A DNA stretch of 64,000 nucleotides from Streptomyces collinus (GTDB lineage Bacteria; Actinomycetota; Actinomycetes; Streptomycetales; Streptomycetaceae): the NCBI RefSeq assembly GCF_031348265.1, contig NZ_CP133771.1, positions 248,001 through 312,000 of the forward strand, given 5' to 3'. The position numbers were made by a program, and so were the translations under genes. The notes below the pieces were generated by a model that was not told where the DNA came from, searched no databases, and saw only the letters and a list, made by a program, of their open reading frames with translations. How positions within the stretch are numbered: the stretch's first letter is position 1; each line of letters starts with the position of its first letter. Shown here one piece after another: positions 26,544 to 35,767 of this stretch.

Positions 26544-27740
26544 GTGGCCGAGCCCGAGCCGCTGACGCCCATGCCCTCGCAACGCCTCCCCGTCACCGTG
26601 CTGTCGGGGTTTCTCGGCGCCGGGAAGACGACCCTCCTCAACCACGTCCTCACCAACCGCGAGGGCCTGCGGGTGGCGGTGATCGTCAACGACATGAGCG
26701 AGATCAACATCGACGCCGCCCTCGTGCGCGGGGGCGAAGCAGCCCTGTCCCGCACGGAGGAGCGGCTGGTGGAGATGACCAACGGCTGCATCTGCTGCAC
26801 CTTGCGCGACGACCTGCTGGAGGAGGTCGAACGGCTCGCCGAGGACGGCCGCTTCGACTACCTCCTCATCGAGTCCAGCGGCATCTCCGAGCCGATGCCG
26901 GTCGCCGCCACCTTCGCCTTCGCCCGGGACGACGGCGCCACCCTTCAGGACGTCGCCCGGCTGGACACCATGGTCACCGTCGTCGACGCCGCCAACTTCC
27001 TCGCCGAGCTGGGCACCGGTGACGACCTGGCCGAACGGGGCCTGGCTCCCTACGAGGACGACGAGCGCACCGTGAGCGACCTGCTGATCGACCAGGTCGA
27101 GTTCGCCGACGTGATCGTCCTCAACAAGCTGGATCTGGTCGGTGAGGCCGACGCGGACCGGGTGCGCGGGGTGCTGGCACGGCTGAATCCGACGGCCCGT
27201 CTGATCCCCGCCGTGCACGGCCGGATCGGCGTGCGCGACGTCCTGGAGACCGGGCGGTTCGACCTGGAGCGCGCACAGCAGGCGCCGGGCTGGGTGCGGG
27301 AGCTCAACGGCGACCACGTTCCCGAGACCGAGGAGTACGGCATCTCCTCCCTGGTCTTCCGGTCCACCGTGCCGTTCCACCCCGGGCGGCTGTGGGACTT
27401 CGTCACCGGAGAACTGGACGGTGGAGCACACGGCCAAGTGCTGCGCTCCAAGGGCTTCTTCACCCTGGCCGGGCGTGAGGGCGTGACGGGCCTGTGGTCA
27501 CAGGCCGGATCCGTCGCCCGCTTCGAGCCGTCCGGGGTCCGGGACACCGACGCGCCCCACGCCCAGGAGCTGGTGTTCATCGGTGTCGGTCTGCGGGAGC
27601 CGGGTCTGCGTGCCGCCCTGGCCGGATGCCTGCTGGCCGTCGGCGAGCAGCTCCCCGCCGACGATCCCTTCCCTCCGTGGGACACCGGGGACGTCTGCGA
27701 TCTGGAGCACGAGCACGCGCGGGCGGCGGCGGCCGTCTAG
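26544..27740 (+). CDS. COG0523 metal-chaperone GTPase
   Basis: This 398-residue protein starts at a GTG following GAGAGGAC. It has the G3E-family Walker [10 protein letters not shown] (22-30), the metal-binding CICC (82-85), ESSGISEP (switch II region), [11 protein letters not shown] (NKxD) and a C-terminal CobW_C domain ([19 protein letters not shown]). COG0523 proteins deliver zinc to client enzymes or help survive zinc limitation. A Zur-like box lies upstream and a Zur-like regulator follows, separated by a terminator. It probably acts as a zinc-limitation chaperone for the same regulon as the RiPP and uptake genes. Confidence 0.92.
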   Translation: MAEPEPLTPMPSQRLPVTVLSGFLGAGKTTLLNHVLTNREGLRVAVIVNDMSEINIDAALVRGGEAALSRTEERLVEMTNGCICCTLRDDLLEEVERLAEDGRFDYLLIESSGISEPMPVAATFAFARDDGATLQDVARLDTMVTVVDAANFLAELGTGDDLAERGLAPYEDDERTVSDLLIDQVEFADVIVLNKLDLVGEADADRVRGVLARLNPTARLIPAVHGRIGVRDVLETGRFDLERAQQAPGWVRELNGDHVPETEEYGISSLVFRSTVPFHPGRLWDFVTGELDGGAHGQVLRSKGFFTLAGREGVTGLWSQAGSVARFEPSGVRDTDAPHAQELVFIGVGLREPGLRAALAGCLLAVGEQLPADDPFPPWDTGDVCDLEHEHARAAAAV

Positions 27741-27754
27741 CCGGAGCACGGGCG

Positions 27755-27790
27755 CGTCCGGGCACCGTGTCGACGCCCGGACGGCCTTTT
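27755..27790 (+). terminator. Terminator after COG0523 gene
   Basis: A 9-bp perfect stem (CGTCCGGGC 27755-27763 with GCCCGGACG 27775-27783) with an 11-base loop is followed by GCCTTTT. It lies 15 bases after the GTPase stop and 25 bases before the Zur-like start, so the regulator should have its own promoter or depend on read-through. Confidence 0.85.
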
Positions 27791-27814
27791 CCGGAGGCGA
27801 TGGGAGGCACACGC

Positions 27815-28237
27815 GTGTACGGAACGACCCCCGGCGCATGGCGTACCACCCCGCAACGCACCGCGGTCCTCACGGCACTTCGGGCCTGCGACGGTTTCAT
27901 CTCGGCGCAGACCCTGCACGCCGCTCTCCTCGCGGAGGGCGTGGCGGTGGGGCTGACCACCGTCTACCGCACGCTGCGCTTACTGGAGACGGCCGGGCAC
28001 GTCGACGTGGTGCGCGACAGCGACGGTGAGCGGCTCTACCGGCCCAGACCCGACGAGGGGCACCGCCACTACCTGGTCTGCCGGGAGTGCGGGCTCAGCC
28101 TCGCCGTCGACGCCGAGGAGGTCGAGCGGTGGGTGACCAGGACCGCGCGTGACATCGGCTTCCACACGGTCGAGCTCACCGGCGTGTGCGACGGCTGTCT
28201 GTCCGGGCCGGACCGCCGAACGGCTCCCGACACGTAG
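27815..28237 (+). CDS. Zur/Fur-family metal-responsive repressor
   Basis: This 140-residue protein has the Fur-family winged helix (QTLHAALLAEGVAVGLTTVYRTLRLLE) and dimer/metal domain with HRHYLVCRECG (Cys89, Cys92) and GVCDGC (Cys125, Cys128), a structural zinc site. Its sequence is close to Streptomyces Zur rather than FurA or Nur, for example SVGLTTVYRTL and GEVDVLR-like segments. The GTG at 27815 is chosen because GGGAGG lies 7 bases upstream; an ATG at 27800 would have too short a spacing. It is the natural candidate repressor for the three 15-bp boxes in this region, releasing them when zinc is scarce. A second, housekeeping Zur elsewhere in the genome cannot be excluded. Confidence 0.88.
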   Translation: MYGTTPGAWRTTPQRTAVLTALRACDGFISAQTLHAALLAEGVAVGLTTVYRTLRLLETAGHVDVVRDSDGERLYRPRPDEGHRHYLVCRECGLSLAVDAEEVERWVTRTARDIGFHTVELTGVCDGCLSGPDRRTAPDT

Positions 28238-28268
28238 CGGGCCCAGGAGATCACGGCCGCGCCCGTGC

Positions 28269-30014
28269 TCAAGACGTGGTGGTCAGAACGCGGTTGAGCG
28301 CGCTGCCCGGGCGGCCGGTGAGCTCCTCCCAGGTGCCCTCCTCCACGATGCGGCCCTCCTCCAGGACGGCGATGCGCCCGGCGCGGCGGATGGTGGCCGG
28401 ACGGTGCGCGATGACGATCGTCGTACGGCCCTCCTCCTCCAGCGCGGTGGCGAGTTGGGCGTCCCCCGCGTTGTCCAGGTGAGCGGTGGACTCGTCGAGT
28501 ACGAGGACGCGCGGCCGGACCAGCAGCGCGCGGGCGAGAGCGATACGGGCCCGCTGGCCGCCGGAGAGCGTGGCGCCGCGCTCGCCGACGAGGGTGTCCA
28601 TCGGGGCGATCCGGTCGACGCCGCACCGCCGTGCCGCCTCGGACAGCGCCCCGTCGTCCGCCTCGGGAGCGGCGAGCCGCAGATTCTCGGCGAGTGTGCC
28701 GTGGAAGAGGGGCGTGTCCTGGCCCACCAGTGTCACCGCACGCCGCAGTTCCGCATCGCCGACCTCCCGGATGTCCACGGGGTCGCCGTCGCCGGGCAGC
28801 AGCTGGACCGCGCCGGCTGCCGGGTCCCAGAAGCGGGCCAGCAGATGGGCGCAGGTCGACTTGCCGGCACCGGAGGCGCCGACCAGGGCGAGTGTCTGCC
28901 CGGGCGGGACGGTCAGCTCGACGCCGTCCAGCACGGGTGTGCCGCCGTAGTCGAAGCTCACCCCGTGCAGCCGGACGCCCAGCGGCCCGGGCGGCAGGGA
29001 GCGGGGCGCGGTGGGCGGCGGGGCCAGTGCGGGCGCCGTGACGGCCGCGTCGACGCGGGAGGCGGCGGCGCGCAGTGCCACGGCCTGGCTCAGGGCGCGG
29101 GCCGATTCCGCGACCGGACCGAGGACGGACAGGGCCAGCGCCATCGCCGCCGGAGCCCAAGCGCCGTGCAGTCGTCCGGAGGTCACGGAGTGCGCCGCCG
29201 CGGCGACCACGCCGAGTACCGCGGTCACGATGAGAAGGTCGCGGACTGCGGCGGCGACGGCCTCCCAGGTGGCCTCGGCGCGCTGGGCGGCACCCACCTG
29301 CCGGCCCCGTTCCGCCAGCTTGCGGCGGCGTTGCGCCAGGGCGCCGAAGGCGAGCAGTTCACGCAGCCCGTCGACGGTCTCCACCGTGTCGGCCGACAGG
29401 TGCGCCACGGCCGTCCGGGTGCGGCCGCCGCGCACCGCGCGTGCACGTGCGTCGGCGAAGGGCGCCGCCGCGAGCAGGGCCGCGACCGGCAGCACGGCCG
29501 CCGGCAGCCAGGGCTCCACCGTGGCGAGAGCGACGGAGCCGCCCGTGAAGACCGTCCCGGCCGCGAGCAGTTGGGCGGTGGTGTGGGCGTAGAAGAACTC
29601 CAGGGCTTCCACGTCGGCCATGGCGGTAGCGGCGAGGTCGCCGCTGCGCCGTCCCGCCACGCGGGCGGGCGCGCTGCGGGCCAGTCCGTCGAAGACGCGT
29701 ACCCGCAGTGCCGCCAGCACCCGGTAGGCGAGGTCGTGCGAGAGGTCCATCTCCCGCCAGGTCATCAGGGCGCGCACGGCGACGAGGGCGAACAGCGCGG
29801 TGACGGTGCCGGCCGAGGGCGCCCGCCCGTCGATGACGGCGGTTCCCACGGTGTGGGCGGCCAGGGTCAGCAGCGCGACGAGGGAGCCCTGTTCGAGGAG
29901 GGCGGCTGCGCAGGTGCGGGCTGTCATGGCCCGGTGCTCCGCCAGGGCGGGGAGCAGGGCGCGCAGCGCGCCTCGGGCGGGTACGTCCGCGTGGTTGGCG
30001 GCGACGGTGCTCAT
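28269..30014 (-). CDS. ABC transporter, fused membrane-ATPase half (CydC/IrtB-like)
   Basis: This 581-residue protein has six N-terminal membrane helices and a C-terminal ATPase: Walker A GASGAGKS, Q-loop VGQDTPLF, signature LSGGQR, Walker B VLVLDEST and switch His VIAHR. It forms a heterodimer with the protein encoded immediately upstream (ATGA overlap). This pairing resembles CydDC exporters but also YbtPQ/IrtAB, exporter-fold transporters that import metallophores. As the last gene of the RiPP operon it may export the mature peptide or import its metal complex. The gene ends 31 bases from the convergent Zur-like gene. Confidence 0.9.
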   Translation of the reverse strand: MSTVAANHADVPARGALRALLPALAEHRAMTARTCAAALLEQGSLVALLTLAAHTVGTAVIDGRAPSAGTVTALFALVAVRALMTWREMDLSHDLAYRVLAALRVRVFDGLARSAPARVAGRRSGDLAATAMADVEALEFFYAHTTAQLLAAGTVFTGGSVALATVEPWLPAAVLPVAALLAAAPFADARARAVRGGRTRTAVAHLSADTVETVDGLRELLAFGALAQRRRKLAERGRQVGAAQRAEATWEAVAAAVRDLLIVTAVLGVVAAAAHSVTSGRLHGAWAPAAMALALSVLGPVAESARALSQAVALRAAASRVDAAVTAPALAPPPTAPRSLPPGPLGVRLHGVSFDYGGTPVLDGVELTVPPGQTLALVGASGAGKSTCAHLLARFWDPAAGAVQLLPGDGDPVDIREVGDAELRRAVTLVGQDTPLFHGTLAENLRLAAPEADDGALSEAARRCGVDRIAPMDTLVGERGATLSGGQRARIALARALLVRPRVLVLDESTAHLDNAGDAQLATALEEEGRTTIVIAHRPATIRRAGRIAVLEEGRIVEEGTWEELTGRPGSALNRVLTTTS

Positions 30015-31750
30015 GCGGCGAGTTCTCCTCGGTGGGCACGGCCGGCCTCGACGAGCCGGGTGTAGACGCCGCCGGCCTCGACGAGACCGGCGTGTTCGCC
30101 GACGGCGTCCACCCGTCCCGAGTCGAGGACGACGATGTGGTCGGCGTGCCGGACGGCCGCGAGCCGGTGGGCGACCACCAGGACCGTCCGGCCGCTCGCG
30201 GCGGTCGGCAACTCCCGGACGATGTCCGCCTCGCGGCGCTCGTCGACGGAGCTGGTGGCCTCGTCGAGGACGAGCACCGGGGCGTCGGCCAGCAGGGCCC
30301 GCGCGAGCGCGAGGCGCTGCCGCTGACCGCCGGAGAGGGTGGCTCCCCGTTCACCGAGGAGGGTGGCGTAGCCGTCGGGAAGGGCGGTGATCTCGTCGTG
30401 GATCCCGGCGGCGCGCGCCGCCCCGGTCAGTTCGTCGTCCGTGGCGCCGGGCCGGGCCAGGCGCAGATTGTCGGCGATGGTGGCGTGGAAGAGGTAGGTC
30501 TCCTGCGAGACGACGGCGATGCCCTGCCGCAGCGAGTCGAGCGCGTACTCGGTCGTGGGGCGTCCGTCGAGGGTGATCCGGCCTTCCTGCGGGTCGTGGT
30601 GGCGCAGGAGCAGGGCGAGGAGCGTCGATTTGCCGGCGCCGGAGGGGCCGACGATCGCGGTCGTCCGGCCCGCCTGCGCGGTGAACGAGACGCCGTCCAG
30701 GGCCGGGGCCGGTGCGCCGCCATAGGTGAACCGGACGTCATGAAAGCGCAGTTCGGGCGCAGCCTGCCGGTGTGCGGAGGCCGTTCCGGTGTCCTCGACC
30801 GCCGGCTCGCCCGTACGCAGCGCCGCGAGGCCATCGGCGGCCGACGCCCCGAGGTATCCGGCGTGCCATTCGCGGGCGAGGTCGCGGACGGGGCGGAAGC
30901 ACTCCGAGGCCAGCAGCAGCACCAGATACGTGCCGGTCGCGGTGGTGGATCCGGTGACGGCCGACCAGCACGCCAGGAGGGCCGCGGCGGCGGTACCGCC
31001 CTGGATGGCGAGGTCGGTGATGCCGGTGTCGACCAGGGAGACCCGCAGCTTGGCGACGGTTGCGCGGTGCAGCGCCGCGGACCGCTCCTCGAGGCGGGCG
31101 CGGGTGCGTCCGACCGCGCCCGCGGCGCGCAGGGCGGGCATGCCCTGGAGGGCCTCCAGGTAGTCGGCGCCGAGCCCTTCGTACGTGTCCCAGTGCTCTT
31201 TGCCGCGGGCGGCGAGGAGCCGGTCCCAGGCGCGTGGTCCGGCCAGGGCGAGGAGCAGGGCGGGGACGAGGCCGAGGAGGGCCCGGGGTTCGGTGGCGGC
31301 CAGGGCGGCGAGGACCAGGGGCGGCACCGTGAGGGTGACCAGGAGCTGGGGCAGGTAGCGGGAGACGTAGGCGTCGACGCCCTCCACTCCGTCGACGAGG
31401 GTGGTGCGGACGGCTCCGGCCCGCGCGGTGGTCAGGTGTGCGGGACCCAACCGGCCCAGGTGGGCCAGGAGTTCGTCCCGCAGGGCCACCCGGACCCGGG
31501 CCCCGGCACGGGTCGCGGTGCGCCGCTGCCACACCGTGAGCCCGGCGCGGGCGCCGACGACGGCCGGCACCGCGGCCAGCAGCCACGGCAGCCGGCCGGT
31601 GTCCCCGCGGGCAAGGCCGGCGAGCGCGAGGGCCAGCAGGGCGGCCTGCGCCAGGTGGGTGAGGGTGACGGCGCCCTGCAGGAGGGTGGCCGCGAGCAGG
31701 GGGCGCCGTGCCGGACGGGCGGCGCGGCGCAGCTCGGGGTGGACGATCAC
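30011..31750 (-). CDS. ABC transporter, fused membrane-ATPase half (CydD/IrtA-like)
   Basis: This 579-residue partner of the protein at 28269-30014 has membrane segments over the first 300 residues and an ATPase with GPSGAGKST, VSQETYLF, LSGGQRQR, VLVLDEATSS and VVAHR. Its N-terminal FxGRDV-type features of IrtA (a siderophore-interacting domain) are absent, so it is the plain two-domain form. The GTG at 31750 overlaps the SagB-like stop (GTGA). Both halves have intact catalytic Glu after Walker B, so both ATP sites may be active. The role is transport of the peptide product, direction uncertain. Confidence 0.9.
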   Translation of the reverse strand: MIVHPELRRAARPARRPLLAATLLQGAVTLTHLAQAALLALALAGLARGDTGRLPWLLAAVPAVVGARAGLTVWQRRTATRAGARVRVALRDELLAHLGRLGPAHLTTARAGAVRTTLVDGVEGVDAYVSRYLPQLLVTLTVPPLVLAALAATEPRALLGLVPALLLALAGPRAWDRLLAARGKEHWDTYEGLGADYLEALQGMPALRAAGAVGRTRARLEERSAALHRATVAKLRVSLVDTGITDLAIQGGTAAAALLACWSAVTGSTTATGTYLVLLLASECFRPVRDLAREWHAGYLGASAADGLAALRTGEPAVEDTGTASAHRQAAPELRFHDVRFTYGGAPAPALDGVSFTAQAGRTTAIVGPSGAGKSTLLALLLRHHDPQEGRITLDGRPTTEYALDSLRQGIAVVSQETYLFHATIADNLRLARPGATDDELTGAARAAGIHDEITALPDGYATLLGERGATLSGGQRQRLALARALLADAPVLVLDEATSSVDERREADIVRELPTAASGRTVLVVAHRLAAVRHADHIVVLDSGRVDAVGEHAGLVEAGGVYTRLVEAGRAHRGELAA

Positions 31751-32913
31751 GGGGTGTTCTCCTCGTCGGCGTGGCGGGTGCCGAGGACCAGTGCGTGGAC
31801 GACCCAGTCCCGGCCCGGGGCGGCGCCGAGCGCGGCGCCGAGGTCCGCCTGTTGCCAGGACCCGACGGGCCGGGCGGCAAGACCGTGGCGCCGGGCGGTG
31901 ACATGGGCCAGGTGGACGGCGAACCCGGCCCGCAGGTGGGCGCGGCGGATGTGCGGGGCGTCGGCGTCGGCGGGGCAGCCGACGCCGAGCAGGACGGCAC
32001 CCGCGTCCGCGATCCACGCCTGGCCCGCGGCCCAGGCGGCGAGCGTCGGGCGCGCCTCTCCCGCCGCGTACCGCCGCAGGGTCGCGCCATCGGCGGCCGG
32101 CTCCACCAGCCCGGGCCGCGGCGGGCCTACGGCGGCACACCAGCGCAGGTCACCGGCGCCTGCCCGCGCGGCGGTGGTGAGGACCGCCAGCAGTGCGTCC
32201 AGGGAGGGAGCGCCGGGCAACGGCGGTGAGGCGCTGCGGCGCGCCAGCAGCTCGGCGGGCACCGGCCGGCCCACGGACGGCTCCGGGACGCGAGCGCTGC
32301 CGGCCGGGTGCACCGGGCCCCGCCGGCCGGGCGGCGGGATGTGCACGGCGGCCAGTGGGCTCTCGGCGCGTCCGTCCAGCCGCACGTCGGGCTCGCTCAC
32401 TCCGAGCGCGCGGGCCGCCAGGTACAGCGCGGCGGCGGCGTGCCCGGTGTCGAGGAGCAGCAGGGGCCGGGCCCGGTGGCCGTAGTGGGAGACCGTGCGC
32501 CGTGCAGTGACCGAGAGCCGGGCCGTGACGCCCGGCGGCGTGCCGTCGGGTTGCCGGCCGAGGCGGTGCACGCGGTGGCGCAGCGGGTCGTAGCCGTAGC
32601 GTCCGGGCGGCAGGGAGCAGCCGGCGCCGACGGTCAGTTCGGTGTCCACCGGGTGCAGGGCGCCGGCGGAAGGAGCGGGCCGCAGTCGGCCGGAGCCGTC
32701 CGAGGCCGCCAGGGAGAGGCGCAGCAGGTCCTGCACGTCGAGTTCCTCCGGCCCGGTCTCCGGGAAGGCGGTCGGCGGGCCCGGCCAGGCGCGGACGGCT
32801 CCCCCGGCGCGTGTGCCGGGGCCGGGGCGCTCCGGGGTGCGGGCGCGGGCGAGGGCGGCGACGAGGTCCGGCGGGCGGTCCTCGCGGGCGTGTTCCACGG
32901 GGACGGCCCTCAC
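31747..32913 (-). CDS. SagB-type flavin dehydrogenase of azoline RiPP pathway
   Basis: This protein of about 388 residues is built of two nitroreductase-like halves, as in thiazole/oxazole dehydrogenases: LRLSLAASDGSGRLRPAPSAGALHPVDTEL (the family SAGALHPxE flavin motif), LLLLDTGHAAAALYLAARALG, then a second half with AWAAGQAWIADAGAVLLG, HLRAGFAVHLAHVTA and the terminal VHALVLGTR. SagB enzymes use FMN to oxidise azolines to azoles. The GTG at 32913 overlaps the YcaO stop; a second GTG at 32898 is possible. The second half lacks an obvious catalytic Lys-Tyr pair, which I could not confirm. Confidence 0.85.
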   Translation of the reverse strand: MRAVPVEHAREDRPPDLVAALARARTPERPGPGTRAGGAVRAWPGPPTAFPETGPEELDVQDLLRLSLAASDGSGRLRPAPSAGALHPVDTELTVGAGCSLPPGRYGYDPLRHRVHRLGRQPDGTPPGVTARLSVTARRTVSHYGHRARPLLLLDTGHAAAALYLAARALGVSEPDVRLDGRAESPLAAVHIPPPGRRGPVHPAGSARVPEPSVGRPVPAELLARRSASPPLPGAPSLDALLAVLTTAARAGAGDLRWCAAVGPPRPGLVEPAADGATLRRYAAGEARPTLAAWAAGQAWIADAGAVLLGVGCPADADAPHIRRAHLRAGFAVHLAHVTARRHGLAARPVGSWQQADLGAALGAAPGRDWVVHALVLGTRHADEENTP

Positions 32914-34289
32914 ATGTGCGGCGGAGGCGCCAGGGTGAAGTCCTGCGGCGCGCTCGGCGGATCGGTGCGCCATCCGCGCACGACAGCGGCCTCGGACAGA
33001 CGCGGGCAGCCGAAGTAGCCGAAGGCCGCCGGGGCGTTGGGAAGGAGGCCCGAGACGAGGACCCTGGCGACGCGCAGGGAGGTCTCGGCGACGTCCTCGG
33101 TGGTGAGGTCGAAGGTCATGACCCGGTGGCCGCCCGCGCGCAGCGCGTTCTCCAGCCACTCCCGGCTGCCGGGTTCGACCGCGTCGACGGACACGGTCCC
33201 GAGGGCCGGTTCGGTGAATCGCCCGGCCTCGGCGGCCATCCGCTCGTCCAGCCACACCTGCACGTGCGCGCCCAGGTCCCGGACGTGCTCGAACTGCTCG
33301 CCGCACGCGTCGAGATAGCGGCCGTCGGCGCGGTGCTCCAGGTAGAGCCCGCGGGCGAGCAGTCCGGCCTCGACGGCCTGGAAGACCCAGCCGTCGGAAC
33401 CGGTCAGGCCCTGGGTGAAGACCCAGGTGTGGACGGCTTCGAGGACGGCCTTGCGGGCGGCTTCGGCCGGGTCGTACTTGCAGGCGAAGCCGGCGGCGTA
33501 CAGGCCGAGGCGCGGGTCGTGGACGAGCGCGGCCATGCAGGGGGCGAACTCCGAGTACATCTCGACGATGTGGACGTCGAGCGCGGACCCGGCGAGGTCG
33601 TCGGCGAGGCCGGGCACACTCGCCGGGTCGATACCCCGGGCCGGGCCGTCCAGATGCCACCACAGTTCCAGGGCGTCCCGTTCGACGATCTCCAGCAGGC
33701 CGCGTTCCACGGCGTCGTCGAGGCCCTGGCCGGTGGCGATCCCGGCGTAGTTGAGGTGGTGGGTGCGGGGCAGCTCGCGCAGGTCGCCCTGGCGCCAGTT
33801 GAGGTGGGTGAGCGACACGGGTGCCCAGACCTCGGCTGTGGTCCCGTCGGCGAGCGCTTCCGTTCCGCGCGTCCACAGGGCCGGGGTGTCGGCAGTGAGG
33901 GGGCGGTAGGGGAACTTCTCCCGGGTGTACTGCCAGGGCGCGTAGGCGGGCAGGTCCCGGGGGCCGTACAGGCGCAGGCCCTTCTCGGCCAGTTCGGCGG
34001 CGGTGGCGCGCAGGGGGGCCTCGGGGTGGCCGGGCGGCGGCACGCGGTTGCCGCAGTACCGCTCCATGCCCTCGGCTATGGCGGCGGTCCGGGCTTGCTC
34101 GGGGTCGCCGAAGGTGGTGCCGAGGGAGACCCGGTCGGCCGGCCACAGTCCGAGTCTGCGGGCGTCGGATATCTCGGCCGTGAGGGCGGTGTAGCGGGGT
34201 GGGGTGCCCGGCGGGTGCTCGACGGGTTTGACCTTGCGGACGATGCCGCAGACGGGGTCGACGAGTGCTTCCAGCGGCAGCGCCGTCAT
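32910..34289 (-). CDS. YcaO-domain cyclodehydratase
   Basis: This 459-residue YcaO protein has ATP-binding motifs ARTAAIAEGMERYCG (E-x-ExxR-like) and DAVERGLLEIVERDALELWW, and EAARKAVLEAVHTWVF. YcaO enzymes activate backbone amides with ATP to form azolines from Cys, Ser or Thr, or related amide changes. It starts in ATGA overlap with the hydrolase stop. Its C-terminus ends APPPHM rather than a full PxPxP. It works with the partner protein at 35764-36612 and the dehydrogenase at 31747-32913. With a Cys-free precursor, the substrate residues should be Ser or Thr. Confidence 0.93.
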   Translation of the reverse strand: MTALPLEALVDPVCGIVRKVKPVEHPPGTPPRYTALTAEISDARRLGLWPADRVSLGTTFGDPEQARTAAIAEGMERYCGNRVPPPGHPEAPLRATAAELAEKGLRLYGPRDLPAYAPWQYTREKFPYRPLTADTPALWTRGTEALADGTTAEVWAPVSLTHLNWRQGDLRELPRTHHLNYAGIATGQGLDDAVERGLLEIVERDALELWWHLDGPARGIDPASVPGLADDLAGSALDVHIVEMYSEFAPCMAALVHDPRLGLYAAGFACKYDPAEAARKAVLEAVHTWVFTQGLTGSDGWVFQAVEAGLLARGLYLEHRADGRYLDACGEQFEHVRDLGAHVQVWLDERMAAEAGRFTEPALGTVSVDAVEPGSREWLENALRAGGHRVMTFDLTTEDVAETSLRVARVLVSGLLPNAPAAFGYFGCPRLSEAAVVRGWRTDPPSAPQDFTLAPPPHM

Positions 34290-35767
34290 CGCAGGATCTC
34301 CTCGGCGGGGTCGGTGGGGGTGGGACGGGACGGGAGCACGTGCAGCGTGAGTTCCACGGCGGCCGGTTCGACCTCGCGCCGGGAGGCGAGCAGTCGGCGG
34401 GCCGTCACCGGGTCGTCGCCGGTGTGGGGGTTGCGTGCGTGGGCCGGGAAGTGGTGGCCCGCGATCTCCAGGCGCAGCCGGGTGCCGGCCCGCAGCCGGC
34501 GCGTGAGCCGGCCGAGGCCGATGGTGAACTCGGCTGCGCGGCCGGCCGGTTCGGCTCGCCGGACGACGCCGACGGCGAGCCGCTCGGCGTTCCCTTCCGG
34601 GGTGAGCGCGACGAGCCGGGCGGCCCAGTCCGCGGACGGTGTGTGGGCGGTGGCCCGCAGTCGCGCGCCGACCGGGCCGACCACGTCGAGCGGACGGGGC
34701 AGCGGCGGGGTGACCAGCAGGCAGCGGTCGGGCGGCCCGTCGGTCGGTACGGTCAGGTCGCCGGAGCGCACGGGCCGGTCGGGGTCGGCGGTGAACACGG
34801 CGCCGTGCAGCAGCCGCGGCCGTTGTGTGCGCGGTACGCCGTCGGCGCCGGCGGGCAGCCACAGGTCGGCTCCGCCCAGTGCCAGTGCGCCGTGGCGGCC
34901 GGGGGCGAGTGCGCCGGACAGGGCGCGGCGGGCCCAGCGCACGTACAGCTCGCCGAGGTTCAGCCGGTGGGCGGGCCCCGCGTCCGGGCCCGGCGCGGAG
35001 AGGAGACTGTGCCCCCACGGGCCGAGGAGCAGACGCGCCGAGGGGCCGCCCCAGGTGCGCCACAGTGCGACGGTGTCGTCGGTGAAGTGGTCGTGGTGGC
35101 CGCCCACCGCGAGCAGGGGAAGCCCGGCGTGTGCGGCCCGTGTCACGAGGCGCCCGCGGTCGTGGTGGCGCCACAGATCGGCCCAGGAGGGCAGGCTCCG
35201 GCCCAGCCGCTCGGGGAGAGCGGTCAGCGGCAGGTGGGTGAGCAGGCCGGGGTCCGTGGTGAGGGCCTTGTCCAGGGCACTCTCGTCGGAGTCCCGCCGG
35301 TCGCCGTGGGCGGCCCACCATCCGGCGCGCGGGCGCAGCCGTTCCACGCCGGACGCCTCGCGCGCCGTCTCCGCGAGGCCGAGGGCGGGCACGGCCGCGA
35401 TGACGGCGTCCGGCCGCGCGTCCCGGGGCGCGTCGAGGGCGAGGACGAGGGCGCAGTGGGCGGCGTAGGAGGCGCCGGCGGCCACCAGCCGGCCGTCGCC
35501 CCAGGGCTGCCGCCGGATCCAGCGGGCGGTCGCCGCTCCGTCGGCGGCCTCGTTCGTGTAGGGGCGCCACTCCCCCGGCGAGGCGAAGCGGCCCCGCACG
35601 TCCTGGACGACGGCGGCGAATCCGTGGCGGGCCCAGCCGCAGGCTTCGGCCCGGTGCTCGGCTCGGTCGTAGGGGGTGCGGACCAGGACGGCCGGGAAGG
35701 GGCCGTCGCCGGCGGGGAGTCGGACGTCGGTGGCGAGCCCGTCGACGGCCGTGCTGAACGCCGTCAT
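34286..35767 (-). CDS. CocE/NonD-family hydrolase (X-Pro dipeptidyl-peptidase fold)
   Basis: This 493-residue serine hydrolase has the alpha/beta core with VVQDVRGRFASPGEW, nucleophile Ser in AAGASYAAHCALV (GxSYxxH), an Asp/His in VGGHHDHFTDD and LGPWGHSLL, then a cap and C-terminal jelly-roll (LVTPPLPRPLDVVGPVGARL, GTRLRLEIAGHHFP) typical of CocE and X-Pro peptidases. Placed between the partner protein and YcaO with stop-start overlaps at both ends, it is the best candidate for leader removal or C-terminal trimming of the peptide; it could instead be an ester-cleaving tailoring enzyme. No signal peptide, so it acts in the cytosol. Confidence 0.88.
   Translation of the reverse strand: MTAFSTAVDGLATDVRLPAGDGPFPAVLVRTPYDRAEHRAEACGWARHGFAAVVQDVRGRFASPGEWRPYTNEAADGAATARWIRRQPWGDGRLVAAGASYAAHCALVLALDAPRDARPDAVIAAVPALGLAETAREASGVERLRPRAGWWAAHGDRRDSDESALDKALTTDPGLLTHLPLTALPERLGRSLPSWADLWRHHDRGRLVTRAAHAGLPLLAVGGHHDHFTDDTVALWRTWGGPSARLLLGPWGHSLLSAPGPDAGPAHRLNLGELYVRWARRALSGALAPGRHGALALGGADLWLPAGADGVPRTQRPRLLHGAVFTADPDRPVRSGDLTVPTDGPPDRCLLVTPPLPRPLDVVGPVGARLRATAHTPSADWAARLVALTPEGNAERLAVGVVRRAEPAGRAAEFTIGLGRLTRRLRAGTRLRLEIAGHHFPAHARNPHTGDDPVTARRLLASRREVEPAAVELTLHVLPSRPTPTDPAEEILR

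Noticed and set aside
30032..32485. 817-codon plus-strand frame opposite the ABC transporter and SagB-like genes
   Set aside because: Shadow of minus-strand genes with clear Walker and flavin motifs; no start with a ribosome site.
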